Part shown: piece by piece, positions 35,170-45,426 of the stretch
Layout: each line of letters begins with the position of its first letter
Position numbering within the stretch: position 1 is the first letter of the stretch
From: Pseudomonadota bacterium
GTDB taxonomy: Bacteria; Campylobacterota; Campylobacteria; Campylobacterales; Campylobacteraceae
Length of the DNA stretch: 64,000 bases
Direction of reading: 5' to 3'
Assembly: GCA_002746565.1 (NCBI GenBank)
Contig: PDPI01000024.1
Location: forward strand, 1 to 64,000
Notes under the pieces: model-generated
Seen by the model: the letters and a program-made list of their open reading frames with translations, nothing else
Database searches by the model: none
Told to the model about the DNA's origin: nothing
Program-made: the position numbers and the translations under genes

Positions 35170-36138
35170 TTAAATAGGTAAAACCCTTATTTTTTCGCTT
35201 AGTTTACTTTTGAGTACATCTTCTATGGCATAAAGTGTTCCAGTCGAACCACTCGCACATCCGCTGCATGCTCCTAAATATCTTATGTAAATATCTATAT
35301 GTTCATCGCCCTTTTGGATGTCGATAATTTCCATATTTCCCCCATCCATCATGAGCATTGGGCGAATGTCTGCATCTATTATCTCTTCGACTGCTTTTAA
35401 TTGCCCAACCACTGTCATGTGTTCAAAATCGCTTACACCATCTGCTTGTTTTTCCATATTTTCCATCTCCATTTCAGCTCTTGTTTCATCTAGGATGTCT
35501 TTTAGGTAATATTCCCTATCCTCATGACCTCCTGGCTTTATACAGGAACCACAAAAAGCTCCAGCTTTTGTGTAGTTTGTTATATCTTCGATGTTTTTAA
35601 GATCGTTTAGCTTTATCACTTCTTTGATGGTGCCCAAACTTACCCTTGCACATTCACACACCATTATCTCATCTTCAAAATCCTCTGGATTTACACCTTT
35701 ATATTTGGCAGCTGCGGCTTTTATAACATCATAAGCCATTACTGAACAGTGCATTTTTTGGGGTGGAACTGCTGGAGTTTGAGGGTTATCACGCATGGCA
35801 AATTCAACATCCAAATTTGTTATCTTAACTGCCTCATCAACGCTTTTTCCCTTGCAAAGCTCAGCCATGGTATCACTGCTTGCTATGGCGGTTCCGCATC
35901 CAAAACTTTTAAATTTACTATCTAAGATAATGTCATTTTTTTCATCCACTAACCAATAGAGCCTAACCGCATCCCCACAACTTTCAGCTCCGAAGTCAGC
36001 AACTATCAATTTTCCGCCTCTTTTTTCGGCTTCCTCTTCTGTTATTTCACCCATGTTTTGTGGGTTATTCATCAAATCTTGTACCTTTTGGCTATATTCT
36101 TCCCAAATAGAGCCACCAATTAAATCATTTTTTGCCAT
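35170..36138 (-). CDS. nifU: NifU-type Fe-S scaffold
   Basis: 322 residues with three domains: an IscU-like scaffold (FGCGTAIASSDTMAEL; Cys ligands), a central BFD-like [2Fe-2S] domain (CECARVSLGTIKE...FCGSCIKPGG) and a C-terminal Nfu domain (ACSGCASGSTGTLY). Builds Fe-S clusters from sulphur delivered by NifS. In Campylobacter and Helicobacter this pair is the general, essential Fe-S system and does not imply nitrogen fixation. Confidence 0.96.
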   Translation of the reverse strand: MAKNDLIGGSIWEEYSQKVQDLMNNPQNMGEITEEEAEKRGGKLIVADFGAESCGDAVRLYWLVDEKNDIILDSKFKSFGCGTAIASSDTMAELCKGKSVDEAVKITNLDVEFAMRDNPQTPAVPPQKMHCSVMAYDVIKAAAAKYKGVNPEDFEDEIMVCECARVSLGTIKEVIKLNDLKNIEDITNYTKAGAFCGSCIKPGGHEDREYYLKDILDETRAEMEMENMEKQADGVSDFEHMTVVGQLKAVEEIIDADIRPMLMMDGGNMEIIDIQKGDEHIDIYIRYLGACSGCASGSTGTLYAIEDVLKSKLSEKIRVLPI

Positions 36139-36150
36139 TTTTTTATCCTT

Positions 36151-37353
<1,203 letters not shown>

Positions 37354-37396
37354 TTATCAAAGTAAAATGATAAGCATAATTAAATAGGATAAGATA

Positions 37397-37418
37397 TATC
37401 CGAAATACGTTTTGGATA
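37397..37418. promoter_or_regulatory. dyad upstream of nifS
   Basis: TATCCGAAATACGTTTTGGATA, nearly perfect 9-bp arms around TACG, about 60 bp upstream of the nifS ATG. It may be a repressor site for iron or Fe-S control (inference). Confidence 0.4.
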
Positions 37419-37454
37419 ATATAACAAATTAGATTAAAAACAATTTAAGGGGTT

Positions 37455-37530
37455 CGGAAAACAGAAAACAGATAACTAGTAAAGTAAGCATTTTTGCAAA
37501 ATGCCTTTTATTTTTATGTCATTTCGTCAG
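37455..37530. repeat. dispersed hairpin repeat, copy B
   Basis: Nearly identical to copy A (3079-3161): GGAAAACAGATAACTAG, hairpin GCATTTT-TGC-AAAATGC (37498-37514), T-rich tail to CGTCAG. Confidence 0.7.
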
Positions 37531-37538
37531 TGTTGATT

Positions 37539-37616
37539 CGGAAAAGGGATTACAGATTGCGGAAAACTGATAACTAGTAGGGTAAGCATTGCAGGGCAAT
37601 GCTATTTATTTTAATG
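37539..37616. repeat. dispersed hairpin repeat, copy C
   Basis: Diverged tandem copy next to B: GGAAAACTGATAACTAG, hairpin GCATTGC-AGG-GCAATGC (37586-37602), T-rich tail. The two changed stem positions are compensated on the other arm. Confidence 0.65.
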
Positions 37617-37734
37617 TTTTGCAAAATTGCAAAATTGTATTAAATTGGTGGAATTTTAAAATTATTTGCGTTTATTTTGCAAAGTTATTGGAAATTTAAG
37701 AAAAGTTTTGTTATTATTTCACTCCCCCCCTATT

Positions 37735-37778
37735 GTGGCGGACGGTTTTGTTCGCCACTTTTCATAATATTTTATGAA
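37735..37778 (+). promoter_or_regulatory. two hairpins in the probable rpmE leader
   Basis: GTGGCGGAC-GGTTTT-GTTCGCCAC (one G-U pair), then 2 bp later TTCATAA-TATT-TTATGAA. Both lie between a C7 run (37724-37730) and the rpmE start, as expected for a structured leader that could sense L31 or zinc (inference). The first hairpin followed by TTTTC could instead end an upstream transcript. Confidence 0.45.
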
Positions 37779-37818
37779 TTAATACGGAGTGTTATTTAAA
37801 ATTATTAAGGATATTTTA

Positions 37819-38019
37819 ATGAAAAAAGATATTCATCCAGAATACGTAAAATGCACCGTAACTTGTGCGTGCGGAAATAGCTTTGAGACTATGTCAAACA
37901 AGGCTGAGATGAAAATAGATATTTGCAATTCTTGTCATCCATTTTTTACAGGGAGTGAGAAGATTGTGGATTCTGCTGGTCGGGTTGAAAAATTTAAGAA
38001 AAAATACAACCTAAAATAA
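37819..38019 (+). CDS. rpmE: 50S ribosomal protein L31 (zinc-binding type)
   Basis: The track starts at 37789; the ATG at 37819, with TAAGGA 8 nt before it, gives [10 protein letters not shown] and 66 residues. The four Cys of the zinc-binding (C+) form are present (CTVTCACG...CNSCHPF). Promoter-distal to two hairpins and followed 15 bp on by rsmI. Confidence 0.96.
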   Translation: MKKDIHPEYVKCTVTCACGNSFETMSNKAEMKIDICNSCHPFFTGSEKIVDSAGRVEKFKKKYNLK

Positions 38020-38034
38020 AAAAATGGGCGAGGT

Positions 38035-38874
38035 ATGGTTTATTTTATCCCCACGCCCATAGGAAACTTAGAAGATATCTCGCATCGAAGTTTAAAGCTT
38101 TTGATGCGAGTGTCTAAGATATTTTGCGAGGATACTCGTCTTACAAAAAAACTTCTCCATCTTCTGGAAGAGAAATTTCAAATACAAAATCACGAAAAAA
38201 CCTACATTTCTTTTCATTCCCACAATGAGGATGAGGTTTTAAAGAAAATTGATATAGATCAGCTAAAAACTCAAGACTGGGCTTTTGTGAGTGATGCGGG
38301 GATGCCTTGCATTAGCGACCCAGGGGCGAAATTGGTGCAATTTTGCCAAAAAAATCAAATTCCTTATGAGGTTTATCCGGGTGCAAATGCTGCACTTTTA
38401 GCCTTTGTGGCAAGTGGATTTTTGGAAGCTAGCTTTACCTTTTTTGGCTTTTTGCCCCACAAAGGCAAGGAAAGACAAAGAAGATTAGAAGAAATTCTAA
38501 ATCATCCCCACACGAGCATAATTTACGAAAGTCCCCACAGGATAGAACTTTTAGCAAAGGAGTTAAGCTTGCATGAGGGGCAAAGAAAGGTTTTTTTCCT
38601 AAAAGAAGCCACAAAAAAACATGAAAAATTTTTCAAGTGCGATCTAGGTGAGATTTACGAACTTATCAAAAATACCAACCAAAAGGGCGAATGGGTGGTG
38701 GTGCTAGAGAAAAATCCAAACCCAAATCCCCAAACTCTTTTAAATGTAAATGATGTTTTAGATCTTGATATAAAACCTAAACAAAAGGCAAAACTACTTT
38801 CAAAAATTACAAATAAAAGTTCCCAAGAATGGTATCAAAAACTAAGTTTTGATAAAAAATCCCAATTAAATTGA
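38035..38874 (+). CDS. rsmI: 16S rRNA (cytidine1402-2'-O)-methyltransferase
   Basis: 279 residues. YFIPTPIGNLEDISHRSLKLL at the start and FVSDAGMPCISDPG, the SAM site, are typical of RsmI; YPGANAAL and YESPHRI also match. The rpmE-rsmI order is as in C. jejuni. Confidence 0.94.
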   Translation: MVYFIPTPIGNLEDISHRSLKLLMRVSKIFCEDTRLTKKLLHLLEEKFQIQNHEKTYISFHSHNEDEVLKKIDIDQLKTQDWAFVSDAGMPCISDPGAKLVQFCQKNQIPYEVYPGANAALLAFVASGFLEASFTFFGFLPHKGKERQRRLEEILNHPHTSIIYESPHRIELLAKELSLHEGQRKVFFLKEATKKHEKFFKCDLGEIYELIKNTNQKGEWVVVLEKNPNPNPQTLLNVNDVLDLDIKPKQKAKLLSKITNKSSQEWYQKLSFDKKSQLN

Positions 38875-38893
38875 AAATTTAAGTCTATTTAGC

Positions 38894-38899
38894 TAATAT
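38894..38899 (+). promoter_or_regulatory. -10 box with leaderless start for the TrmH-like gene
   Basis: GCTAATAT ends 7 nt before the ATG at 38907, with no Shine-Dalgarno in CCCCT. Same arrangement as recQ. Confidence 0.45.
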
Positions 38900-38906
38900 A
38901 TCCCCT

Positions 38907-39590
38907 ATGATTGTGTACGGAAAACAGCTTTTTTTGCATGTTTTGGAAAAAATGCCCCAAATAATAGAAAAGATTTATCTTGCAAAAGAGTGCGATAAGA
39001 AGTTGTTCAATAAAATTAAATCTTTAAATAAAGAGATTTTAAGACCAGATTTTAAAAAAGCACAAGCCCTGGCAAAGGGTGGAAATCATCAAGGTTTTTT
39101 ACTTGAGATTAAGCCTTTGGAATTTGCTAGATTGGATGATGTGAAAAGTGAAGATTTCTTACTTGTTCTTTATGGTTTAAGTGATGTGGGAAATATAGGG
39201 GCAATCTGCAGAAGTGCCTATGCTTTTGGGGTTGGAGCTGTTATAATTGCAGGCGTTAAAAGCATAAATCTTGAAGGGATTTTGCGAACTTCAAGTGGGG
39301 CTATTTTTGATTTGCCCATAGTTTTGAAAAAAGATGGATTGAGTTTACTAAACGAATTAAAACAAAGTGGTTTTTATATATATGCAAGCCATATGGATGG
39401 TTTGGATATAAGAAAAGCCAAGATAAAAGACAAAAAAGTTCTCATCATGGGAAGCGAGGGTTTTGGGATACCAAAGAAAGTTCTTGCAAAAAGTGATGAG
39501 GTGGTTAAGATAAAAATGGTAAGGGAATTTGATTCTTTAAATGTGAGTGTTGCGACAGCTATAATGTGTGATAGGATGGTAAATGGATAA
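38907..39590 (+). CDS. TrmH/SpoU-family rRNA methyltransferase (RlmB-like)
   Basis: 227 residues. N-terminal substrate-binding part with GGNHQG, then the SPOUT fold motifs DVGNIGAICRSAYAFG, MGSEGFGIPKK and SLNVSVATAI. Probably methylates a ribose in 23S rRNA; the exact nucleotide cannot be told. Overlaps the next gene by 8 bp. Confidence 0.9.
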   Translation: MIVYGKQLFLHVLEKMPQIIEKIYLAKECDKKLFNKIKSLNKEILRPDFKKAQALAKGGNHQGFLLEIKPLEFARLDDVKSEDFLLVLYGLSDVGNIGAICRSAYAFGVGAVIIAGVKSINLEGILRTSSGAIFDLPIVLKKDGLSLLNELKQSGFYIYASHMDGLDIRKAKIKDKKVLIMGSEGFGIPKKVLAKSDEVVKIKMVREFDSLNVSVATAIMCDRMVNG

Positions 39591-40572
39591 TATAAATGTT
39601 TTAGAAGAGTTAGGTCTTGGGGAAGTTTCTAGAAAAACCCATATAGAGGTTAAGTTTTTAGAATACATGTTAAATAAGGATTTTGGCAAACTACATCGTA
39701 CAAATACTTTGGGATTTGTGAAAATTTTGCAAAGGGAATATGATATAGATCTATCAGAGTGGGTTGATGAGTTTGAAATATTTTGCATAGAAAATAAAAC
39801 TAAAGACGATAAGACTTATAGCAATGCTTTATTTGGAAGTGATAAAAAAGAATCCAGGGGTTTTGGAAAGTTTTTGTTATTTTTGTTATTGCTTTGTTTG
39901 TTAGCTGGCGCATTTTATGTGTTAAATAATCTAGGCTATATCAAAATGCTTCAAGATAAATTTACACAAAATGAGAGCAATAATACCCCTTATGTTAAAG
40001 CCAATATCGTGGATCAAACCCAAAAGCAACTAAATGATTTGCAAAAAAAAGATATAGAAGATAACGTTGAAGTTGAAGTGGTTGTGGATGAGAATGAAAC
40101 TAACCAATTAGATGCAATGACTAATCTAGAAGATAATCAAAGTAATGAAAATCCCACTCCCATAATCGAAAAAGATGATAACAAAACCATTATCACATCT
40201 GAGATTGAATCTTCTGATCCTGCCTCTTTTGAAGAAAATAATGAAACGACAAAGCCCAAACAAGAGCCAACGGAAAACAATTTAGGTCCCCAAAAGGTTT
40301 TTTTAACACCTCCTAATAGGATTTGGGTTGGTTTGATAAATCTAGAAAATAAAAAAAGAAGACAATACCTAACAGGCAAACCCATTGAGATTGATCTAAG
40401 TATGCCACAGATCATCATAACAGGTCATGGGCATTTTAATTTTGAGTATGACAATGGAAAGGTTGAAAGTTTTAATTCGAACGGTAAACAATATTATTAT
40501 GTGGATGATGGTAACATTAAAAAGATTAGTAAAAAAGAATTTATATCGTATAATGGGGGTAAATATTGGTAA
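39583..40572 (+). CDS. RodZ-like membrane protein
   Basis: 329 residues. N-terminal segment (EELGLGEVSRKTHIEVKFLEYML...ILQREYDIDLSEWV) follows the RodZ HTH pattern; one membrane helix (FLLFLLLLCLLAGAFYVLNNL, about 90-112); an acidic Asn/Glu/Asp linker; and a C-terminal domain (PNRIWVGLIN...) like RodZ's periplasmic part. RodZ links MreB to the wall machinery, and mreB/mreC are in this window. The match is by pattern only. Confidence 0.6.
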   Translation: MDNINVLEELGLGEVSRKTHIEVKFLEYMLNKDFGKLHRTNTLGFVKILQREYDIDLSEWVDEFEIFCIENKTKDDKTYSNALFGSDKKESRGFGKFLLFLLLLCLLAGAFYVLNNLGYIKMLQDKFTQNESNNTPYVKANIVDQTQKQLNDLQKKDIEDNVEVEVVVDENETNQLDAMTNLEDNQSNENPTPIIEKDDNKTIITSEIESSDPASFEENNETTKPKQEPTENNLGPQKVFLTPPNRIWVGLINLENKKRRQYLTGKPIEIDLSMPQIIITGHGHFNFEYDNGKVESFNSNGKQYYYVDDGNIKKISKKEFISYNGGKYW

Positions 40573-41378
40573 GGATATTTTTAGCTCTAATCCTATGTTT
40601 TAGCTTTAGTTTTGGGGACATTTTAGGCAATGTAAGATCATTTTTAGATGCTCGTACTTACGGCTCCCAAAGAAATATGATAAATGTGCTTTTTGCTAAA
40701 AAAAGTAAATACATAGATGGGCAAACAGGAGAGGTAAATTCCCTTGCCATACTAAGAACCCTAAAAGATAATGGTCTTTTAAACTTTTCTTTCAAATCAG
40801 CAGAGCAATTAAAAATATCCTTTGACATAGCTCACAGCCCCCTATTAGCAATGAAGATAATCAATAATACCCTAGATCGATTAGGATATACCTACTATCT
40901 AACAGATTATATCAGCAGACAAGATAAGATGCTTTCATGGTCGATCTTGATAAATACCCAAAGCTTACTTGATCCGGTTGTATTTTCAGATATGCTTATT
41001 GCCCAAGGGGTTTTTGTTTTGGATATAAGAAAAGAAAATAAATTTAGTTGGAAATACAGCATGGATTTTCAAGATGCAAAGCTTAAAACCATGGATATTG
41101 CAAGAAATAGGCAACAAAATTTGCCAAAACCAAATAGACCCTATTGGATAAATGCCCATGGGGCAAAGAATATTTATATAAATGCTCATCATAAGGATAA
41201 TTGGTTTCCCCTTGTGACATTTTACGATAGGGATCTAAATGTTTTAAAAGAGATAAATTTATCCCAAGATAAGAAACGATTACACGCAAAAATAGATAAA
41301 GATGTTACCTATGTAAAAATCGATGATAAATACTTGCTTGATAATATAAAGCGAGGCTTAGTGGTTAGATTAGATTAA
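40566..41378 (+). CDS. exported protein, Cj0151-like
   Basis: 270 residues starting with TTG at 40566; GGGGG just upstream is the RBS, and no better start exists. Signal peptide FLALILCFSFSFG. The mature part has no known catalytic motif; it matches a conserved Campylobacter periplasmic protein found at this place in C. jejuni. Overlaps the RodZ-like gene by 7 bp, so possibly linked to envelope work. Confidence 0.65.
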   Translation: MVRIFLALILCFSFSFGDILGNVRSFLDARTYGSQRNMINVLFAKKSKYIDGQTGEVNSLAILRTLKDNGLLNFSFKSAEQLKISFDIAHSPLLAMKIINNTLDRLGYTYYLTDYISRQDKMLSWSILINTQSLLDPVVFSDMLIAQGVFVLDIRKENKFSWKYSMDFQDAKLKTMDIARNRQQNLPKPNRPYWINAHGAKNIYINAHHKDNWFPLVTFYDRDLNVLKEINLSQDKKRLHAKIDKDVTYVKIDDKYLLDNIKRGLVVRLD

Positions 41379-41387
41379 AGGAAAAAA

Positions 41388-42599
41388 ATGTTTGATGAAA
41401 TAAGATTTAACACCATAGACAGATTGCCAAATTATGTATTTGCAGAGATTAATGCCATTAAACTAAACGCACGTCGTGCAGGGGAGGATATTATAGATTT
41501 TTCCATGGGAAATCCCGATGGCAAAACCCCTCAACATATAGTAGATAAGCTTTGTGAATCGGCAAATAAAGAAAAAACCCACGGCTATTCTGCAAGTGCT
41601 GGCATATACAAACTTCGCCTTGCCATTTGCAATTGGTATGCTAAAAAATACGGCATTACCCTAGATCCAGACACTGAAGCCATAGTTACCATGGGAAGCA
41701 AAGAGGGCTTTGTGCATCTAATAACTGCCATCATAAACCCAGGAGACGTTGCAGTTGTGCCTGAGCCTGCTTATCCTATCCACACCCAAGCTTTCATCAT
41801 AGCTGGGGGAAATGTACATCAGATCAAGCTTGATTTTGATGAAGAGTTTAAACTAAAAGAAGATGAATTTTTTGCCCAACTTAGAAAGGCTTTTAAAGAT
41901 TCTATTCCTAGACCAAAGTATGTTTTGGTAAATTTTCCCCACAATCCCACAACAACAACCGTTGAAAAAGATTTTTATGAAAAGCTTGTAGCCCTTGCAA
42001 AAAAGGAAAGATTTTATATCATCAGCGACATTGCTTATGCAGAACTTACCTATAATGACTATAAAACCCCTTCAATTTTTGAAGTAGAAGGCGCAAAAGA
42101 TGTGGCGATTGAGGGATATACCCTATCAAAATCTTACAATATGGCAGGCTGGAGAGTTGGCTTTTTGGTGGGAAATAAAAAGTTAATAGCTGCGGTTAAA
42201 AAGATAAAATCCTGGTTTGATTATGGGCTTTTTACTCCCATACAAGTCGCATCGACCATAGCTTTAAATGAAGATCAATCTTGCGTTGAGGACATAAAAC
42301 AAACTTATTACAAACGCATGGAAGTTTTGGCTGAAAGCTTTGGAAATGCAGGCTGGGAGATAAAAAAGGTAAATTCAACCATGTTTATATGGGCAAAAAT
42401 CCCAAAATGTGCCGAGCATCTAGGAAGCATGGAGTTTTCCAAACAACTTTTACGAGAAGCAAAGGTGGCTGTTAGCCCAGGAGTTGGCTTTGGCGAACAC
42501 GGGGATGGCTATGTAAGAATTGCATTGATCGAAAACGAAAACCGCATCCGACAAGCGGCAAGAAACATAAAAAAATATTTGAAAAAATTTGAAAGTTAG
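41388..42599 (+). CDS. class I aminotransferase (AlaC-type)
   Basis: 403 residues. PLP Lys in TLSKSYNMAGWRVGF; FSMGNPDGKTPQHIV and PEPAYPIHTQ are typical of the AlaC/alanine-glutamate branch. Directly before hom, as in C. jejuni. The substrate could be alanine or an aspartate-family keto acid; not decided. Confidence 0.88.
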   Translation: MFDEIRFNTIDRLPNYVFAEINAIKLNARRAGEDIIDFSMGNPDGKTPQHIVDKLCESANKEKTHGYSASAGIYKLRLAICNWYAKKYGITLDPDTEAIVTMGSKEGFVHLITAIINPGDVAVVPEPAYPIHTQAFIIAGGNVHQIKLDFDEEFKLKEDEFFAQLRKAFKDSIPRPKYVLVNFPHNPTTTTVEKDFYEKLVALAKKERFYIISDIAYAELTYNDYKTPSIFEVEGAKDVAIEGYTLSKSYNMAGWRVGFLVGNKKLIAAVKKIKSWFDYGLFTPIQVASTIALNEDQSCVEDIKQTYYKRMEVLAESFGNAGWEIKKVNSTMFIWAKIPKCAEHLGSMEFSKQLLREAKVAVSPGVGFGEHGDGYVRIALIENENRIRQAARNIKKYLKKFES

Positions 42600-42602
42600 A
42601 AC

Positions 42603-43871
42603 ATGATAAAAGTAGCAATTTTAGGCGTTGGAACCGTTGGAAGTAGTGTTGTAAAAATACTAGAAGAAAATAAACAAATCATAAAAGCAAGAAGCGGAAA
42701 AGATATCATAGCATCTGTTGGGGTTGTAAAGAATCTAAACAAAAAAAGAGATCTTAGCATAGAAATAACAGATGATATAAAAAGTGTTTTAGATCGGGAT
42801 GATATAGATATTTATGTTGAGCTTATGGGTGGTGTTGAGGAAAGTTATGAAGTGGCTAAAAAAGTCCTCAAAAAAGGAAAATCCCTAGTTACGGCAAATA
42901 AAGCAATGTTAGCCTACCATAGGTTTGAGCTTCAAAGGCTCTCAGGTGAAGTAAATATAGGTTTTGAGGCAAGTGTGGCTGGGGGAATACCTATCATAAA
43001 AGCCTTACGTGAGGGGCTTAGTGCAAATAAAATAGTTTCTATTTTTGGCATTATGAATGGAACTTGTAATTATATTTTAACCAAAATGATGAATGAAAGT
43101 GTGGATTTTAAAGAGGTTTTAGCAAAGGCTCAAGAGTTAGGGTACGCCGAAGCAGATCCGAGTTTTGATGTGGGTGGATTTGATGCGGCTCACAAGCTTT
43201 TAATCCTCTCATCCATTGCCTATGGGGTTCATGGTGATCCTGAAGATATTTTGATAGAAGGTATTGAAAATATTGACCAAGATGACATTGCTTTTGCTAA
43301 AGAGTTTGACTATAAAATTAAACTACTTTGTATAGCTAAAAAGAGTGGCGATTTTGTAGAACTTCGTGTTCATCCAGCCTTAGTTTCAAATGAAAAAATG
43401 ATAGCCAAGGTTGATGGGGTTATGAATGGGGTTAGTGTTATTGGCGATGCGGTTGGTGAGACTATGTATTACGGAGCTGGAGCTGGCGGAGATGCTACTG
43501 CGAGTGCGGTTATATCGGATATTATCGACATAGCAAGGGATGGAAAGAGCTCTCCCATGCTAGGCTTTAAAAAACCCCTTGAGAAGTTAGAATGCAAACT
43601 CTTGCCCATCGATCAAATCCAAACAAAATATTATATAAGATTGCATGTAAAAGATGAAAAGGGAGTTTTAGCAAACATCACAAATATAATGAGTAAGCAT
43701 AATATCTCCATAGAAAGATTTTTACAAAAACCAAGTCTAAATCAAAATGAGGCTACCTTGCTATTTTCAACCCACACATGCAAAGAAAAGGACATCAAGC
43801 AAACCCTAAAAGCCATACAAGATACAAAGTTTTTGACAGCTAAGGTAAATATGATACGCATAGAAGATTGA
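42603..43871 (+). CDS. hom: homoserine dehydrogenase
   Basis: 422 residues. Rossmann LGVGTVGSSVVKIL, catalytic region VTANKAMLA and GIMNGTCNYIL, and GYAEADPSFDVGGFDAAHKL with the Lys/Asp pair; a C-terminal ACT domain (about 340-420) for feedback by threonine. Makes homoserine for Thr and Met. Stop overlaps the next ATG. Confidence 0.96.
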   Translation: MIKVAILGVGTVGSSVVKILEENKQIIKARSGKDIIASVGVVKNLNKKRDLSIEITDDIKSVLDRDDIDIYVELMGGVEESYEVAKKVLKKGKSLVTANKAMLAYHRFELQRLSGEVNIGFEASVAGGIPIIKALREGLSANKIVSIFGIMNGTCNYILTKMMNESVDFKEVLAKAQELGYAEADPSFDVGGFDAAHKLLILSSIAYGVHGDPEDILIEGIENIDQDDIAFAKEFDYKIKLLCIAKKSGDFVELRVHPALVSNEKMIAKVDGVMNGVSVIGDAVGETMYYGAGAGGDATASAVISDIIDIARDGKSSPMLGFKKPLEKLECKLLPIDQIQTKYYIRLHVKDEKGVLANITNIMSKHNISIERFLQKPSLNQNEATLLFSTHTCKEKDIKQTLKAIQDTKFLTAKVNMIRIED

Positions 43872-44194
43872 TGTTAAGTTTTGGTAAAAAGGGTGAAAGA
43901 AGGGCGATAAAATTTTTAAAAAAGCAAAAACTAAAAATTTTAAAAACCAATTTTCATTCCCGCTTTGGTGAGATAGACATCATAGCCAAAGATAAAACTA
44001 CCCTGCATTTTATTGAGGTAAAAGCATCTAAAGATTATGATCCAATCGAACGCATAACCCCACAAAAATATCAAAAAATACTAAAAACTATAGATTATTA
44101 TATGTATCAAAATCCCAATGATTTAAATTTTCAAATAGATGCGATTTTGGTTAAAGATAAACAAATTGAATGGCTTGAAAATATTAGTTTTTAA
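43871..44194 (+). CDS. yraN: YraN/UPF0102 nuclease-like protein
   Basis: The track begins at a TTG; the ATG at 43871 overlaps the hom stop (TGATG). 107 residues of the UPF0102 family, with endonuclease-like Glu/Asp/Lys motifs FGEIDIIAKD and FIEVKAS. Role probably in DNA maintenance; not proven. Confidence 0.88.
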   Translation: MLSFGKKGERRAIKFLKKQKLKILKTNFHSRFGEIDIIAKDKTTLHFIEVKASKDYDPIERITPQKYQKILKTIDYYMYQNPNDLNFQIDAILVKDKQIEWLENISF

Positions 44195-44255
44195 TTTGCG
44201 TTAAATATATATTTAAATTTATCCTATACAATGCCAAAGCTTAAAAGGAGGGAAG

Positions 44256-44858
44256 ATGAATGACGTCATCATAATAGGCGGAGGCGTTGCTGGTTTGGGT
44301 GCTGGCATAACCTTGGGTTCTAGCGAGCGAAGCAAGATAGGAAGCTTAAAAACTTTGATAATCGATAATGGCAAGTCAGATCTAAAAAGTGCTGCACTTT
44401 ATAATGTGCCTTTTATACCCAAAGGAATGAAGGGTAAAGATGCCCTAAAAAAGCTAAAAGAGGATGCCTTATTTTTCAAAAGTGTAAGCTTTGTGGAGGA
44501 TACTGCAAAATCAATAGATACAAATGGGGATAGTTTTTTGGTAAAAACCCTCAAGGGTGAATATAAGGCAAAATATATCATTTTAGCCACAGGGGCTAGT
44601 AGCTTTGATATAAAAATAAATGGAAAACAAGTTCCAACAAAAGAGCACACCCTTATGCCAAAACCTGGCAAGATAAAACTTGAATTATCAGGCAGACAAG
44701 AATTGCATGAGGGCATTTACGTGGCCGGTCTTTTAAGCGGTGTTACTACCATGTATGCTACTGCACTAGGCTCAGGAGTTGAAGCAGCTTGTGCCATCTT
44801 GAGCAAGATAGCAAATAAATGTGCCATCATCCATGATTTTGATGGCATCAAGGGTTAA
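44256..44858 (+). CDS. short FAD-binding oxidoreductase, thioredoxin reductase-like
   Basis: 200 residues. N-terminal FAD fold IIIGGGVAGLGAGITL, the LATGASS strand and a C-terminal GIYVAGLLSGVTTMYATALGSG that contacts FAD, but no NADPH domain and no CxxC pair. About two thirds of TrxB length, so it resembles a TrxB without its middle domain. Sits just before trxA and trxB. It may use another donor or acceptor. RBS AGGAGGG. Confidence 0.7.
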   Translation: MNDVIIIGGGVAGLGAGITLGSSERSKIGSLKTLIIDNGKSDLKSAALYNVPFIPKGMKGKDALKKLKEDALFFKSVSFVEDTAKSIDTNGDSFLVKTLKGEYKAKYIILATGASSFDIKINGKQVPTKEHTLMPKPGKIKLELSGRQELHEGIYVAGLLSGVTTMYATALGSGVEAACAILSKIANKCAIIHDFDGIKG

Positions 44859-44957
44859 GTTGTAGATTAGAACATAATTAAAGATAAAAATTGGCACCGA
44901 CTTTTCATTTGAGTTGGCACTAAAATCACATAATATCTTGTTTTAATCTTTTAATTG

Positions 44958-44963
44958 TATAAT
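44958..44963 (+). promoter_or_regulatory. -10 box of trxA
   Basis: TTGTATAAT, 29 nt before the ATG, with AAGGAG between. Confidence 0.55.
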
Positions 44964-44992
44964 GATACGTATATTTTAAGAAGGAGAAACTT

Positions 44993-45307
44993 ATGGGAAA
45001 ATACATAGAGTTAAGTAAATCAAATTTTGATGTGGCTAAGGAAGGGGTTGCCCTAGTGGACTTTTGGGCTCCATGGTGCGGACCTTGCCGTATGCTTTCA
45101 CCAGTTATCGAAGAATTGGCTGAGGATTTTGAGGGAAAGGCTAAGATTTGTAAGGTAAATACTGAAGAAGAGCAAGATTTAGCCATCGAGCATGGAATTA
45201 GATCTATACCAACCTTGCTTTTTTACAAAGATGGGCAGATAGTTGACCAGATGGTCGGAGCTGCTTCCAAGCAAGTTATAGCTGATAAAATAAACTCATT
45301 ATTATAA
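44993..45307 (+). CDS. trxA: thioredoxin
   Basis: 104 residues. Active site WAPWCGPCRM; cis-Pro in RSIPTLLFYKDG. Reduced by TrxB encoded next. Own promoter and a hairpin after it. Confidence 0.97.
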   Translation: MGKYIELSKSNFDVAKEGVALVDFWAPWCGPCRMLSPVIEELAEDFEGKAKICKVNTEEEQDLAIEHGIRSIPTLLFYKDGQIVDQMVGAASKQVIADKINSLL

Positions 45308-45310
45308 ACT

Positions 45311-45333
45311 AAAGGGAGATTTATTCTCCCTTA
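45311..45333 (+). terminator. hairpin after trxA
   Basis: AAGGGAG-ATTTATT-CTCCCTT, a perfect 7-bp stem. No strong T-run follows, so it may only partly terminate or may stabilise the trxA mRNA. Confidence 0.55.
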
Positions 45334-45426
45334 AACACCCACTTTGATTTTTCCTTACTTTAACCATAACTAAAGCATTTGACTACTACAATTACACATA
45401 AAACAAAAAGACCAAAGGATATAATT

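Noticed and set aside
37455-37616. Tandem repeat copies B and C as a CRISPR array
   Set aside because: Only two diverged copies directly adjoining, no spacers and no cas genes.
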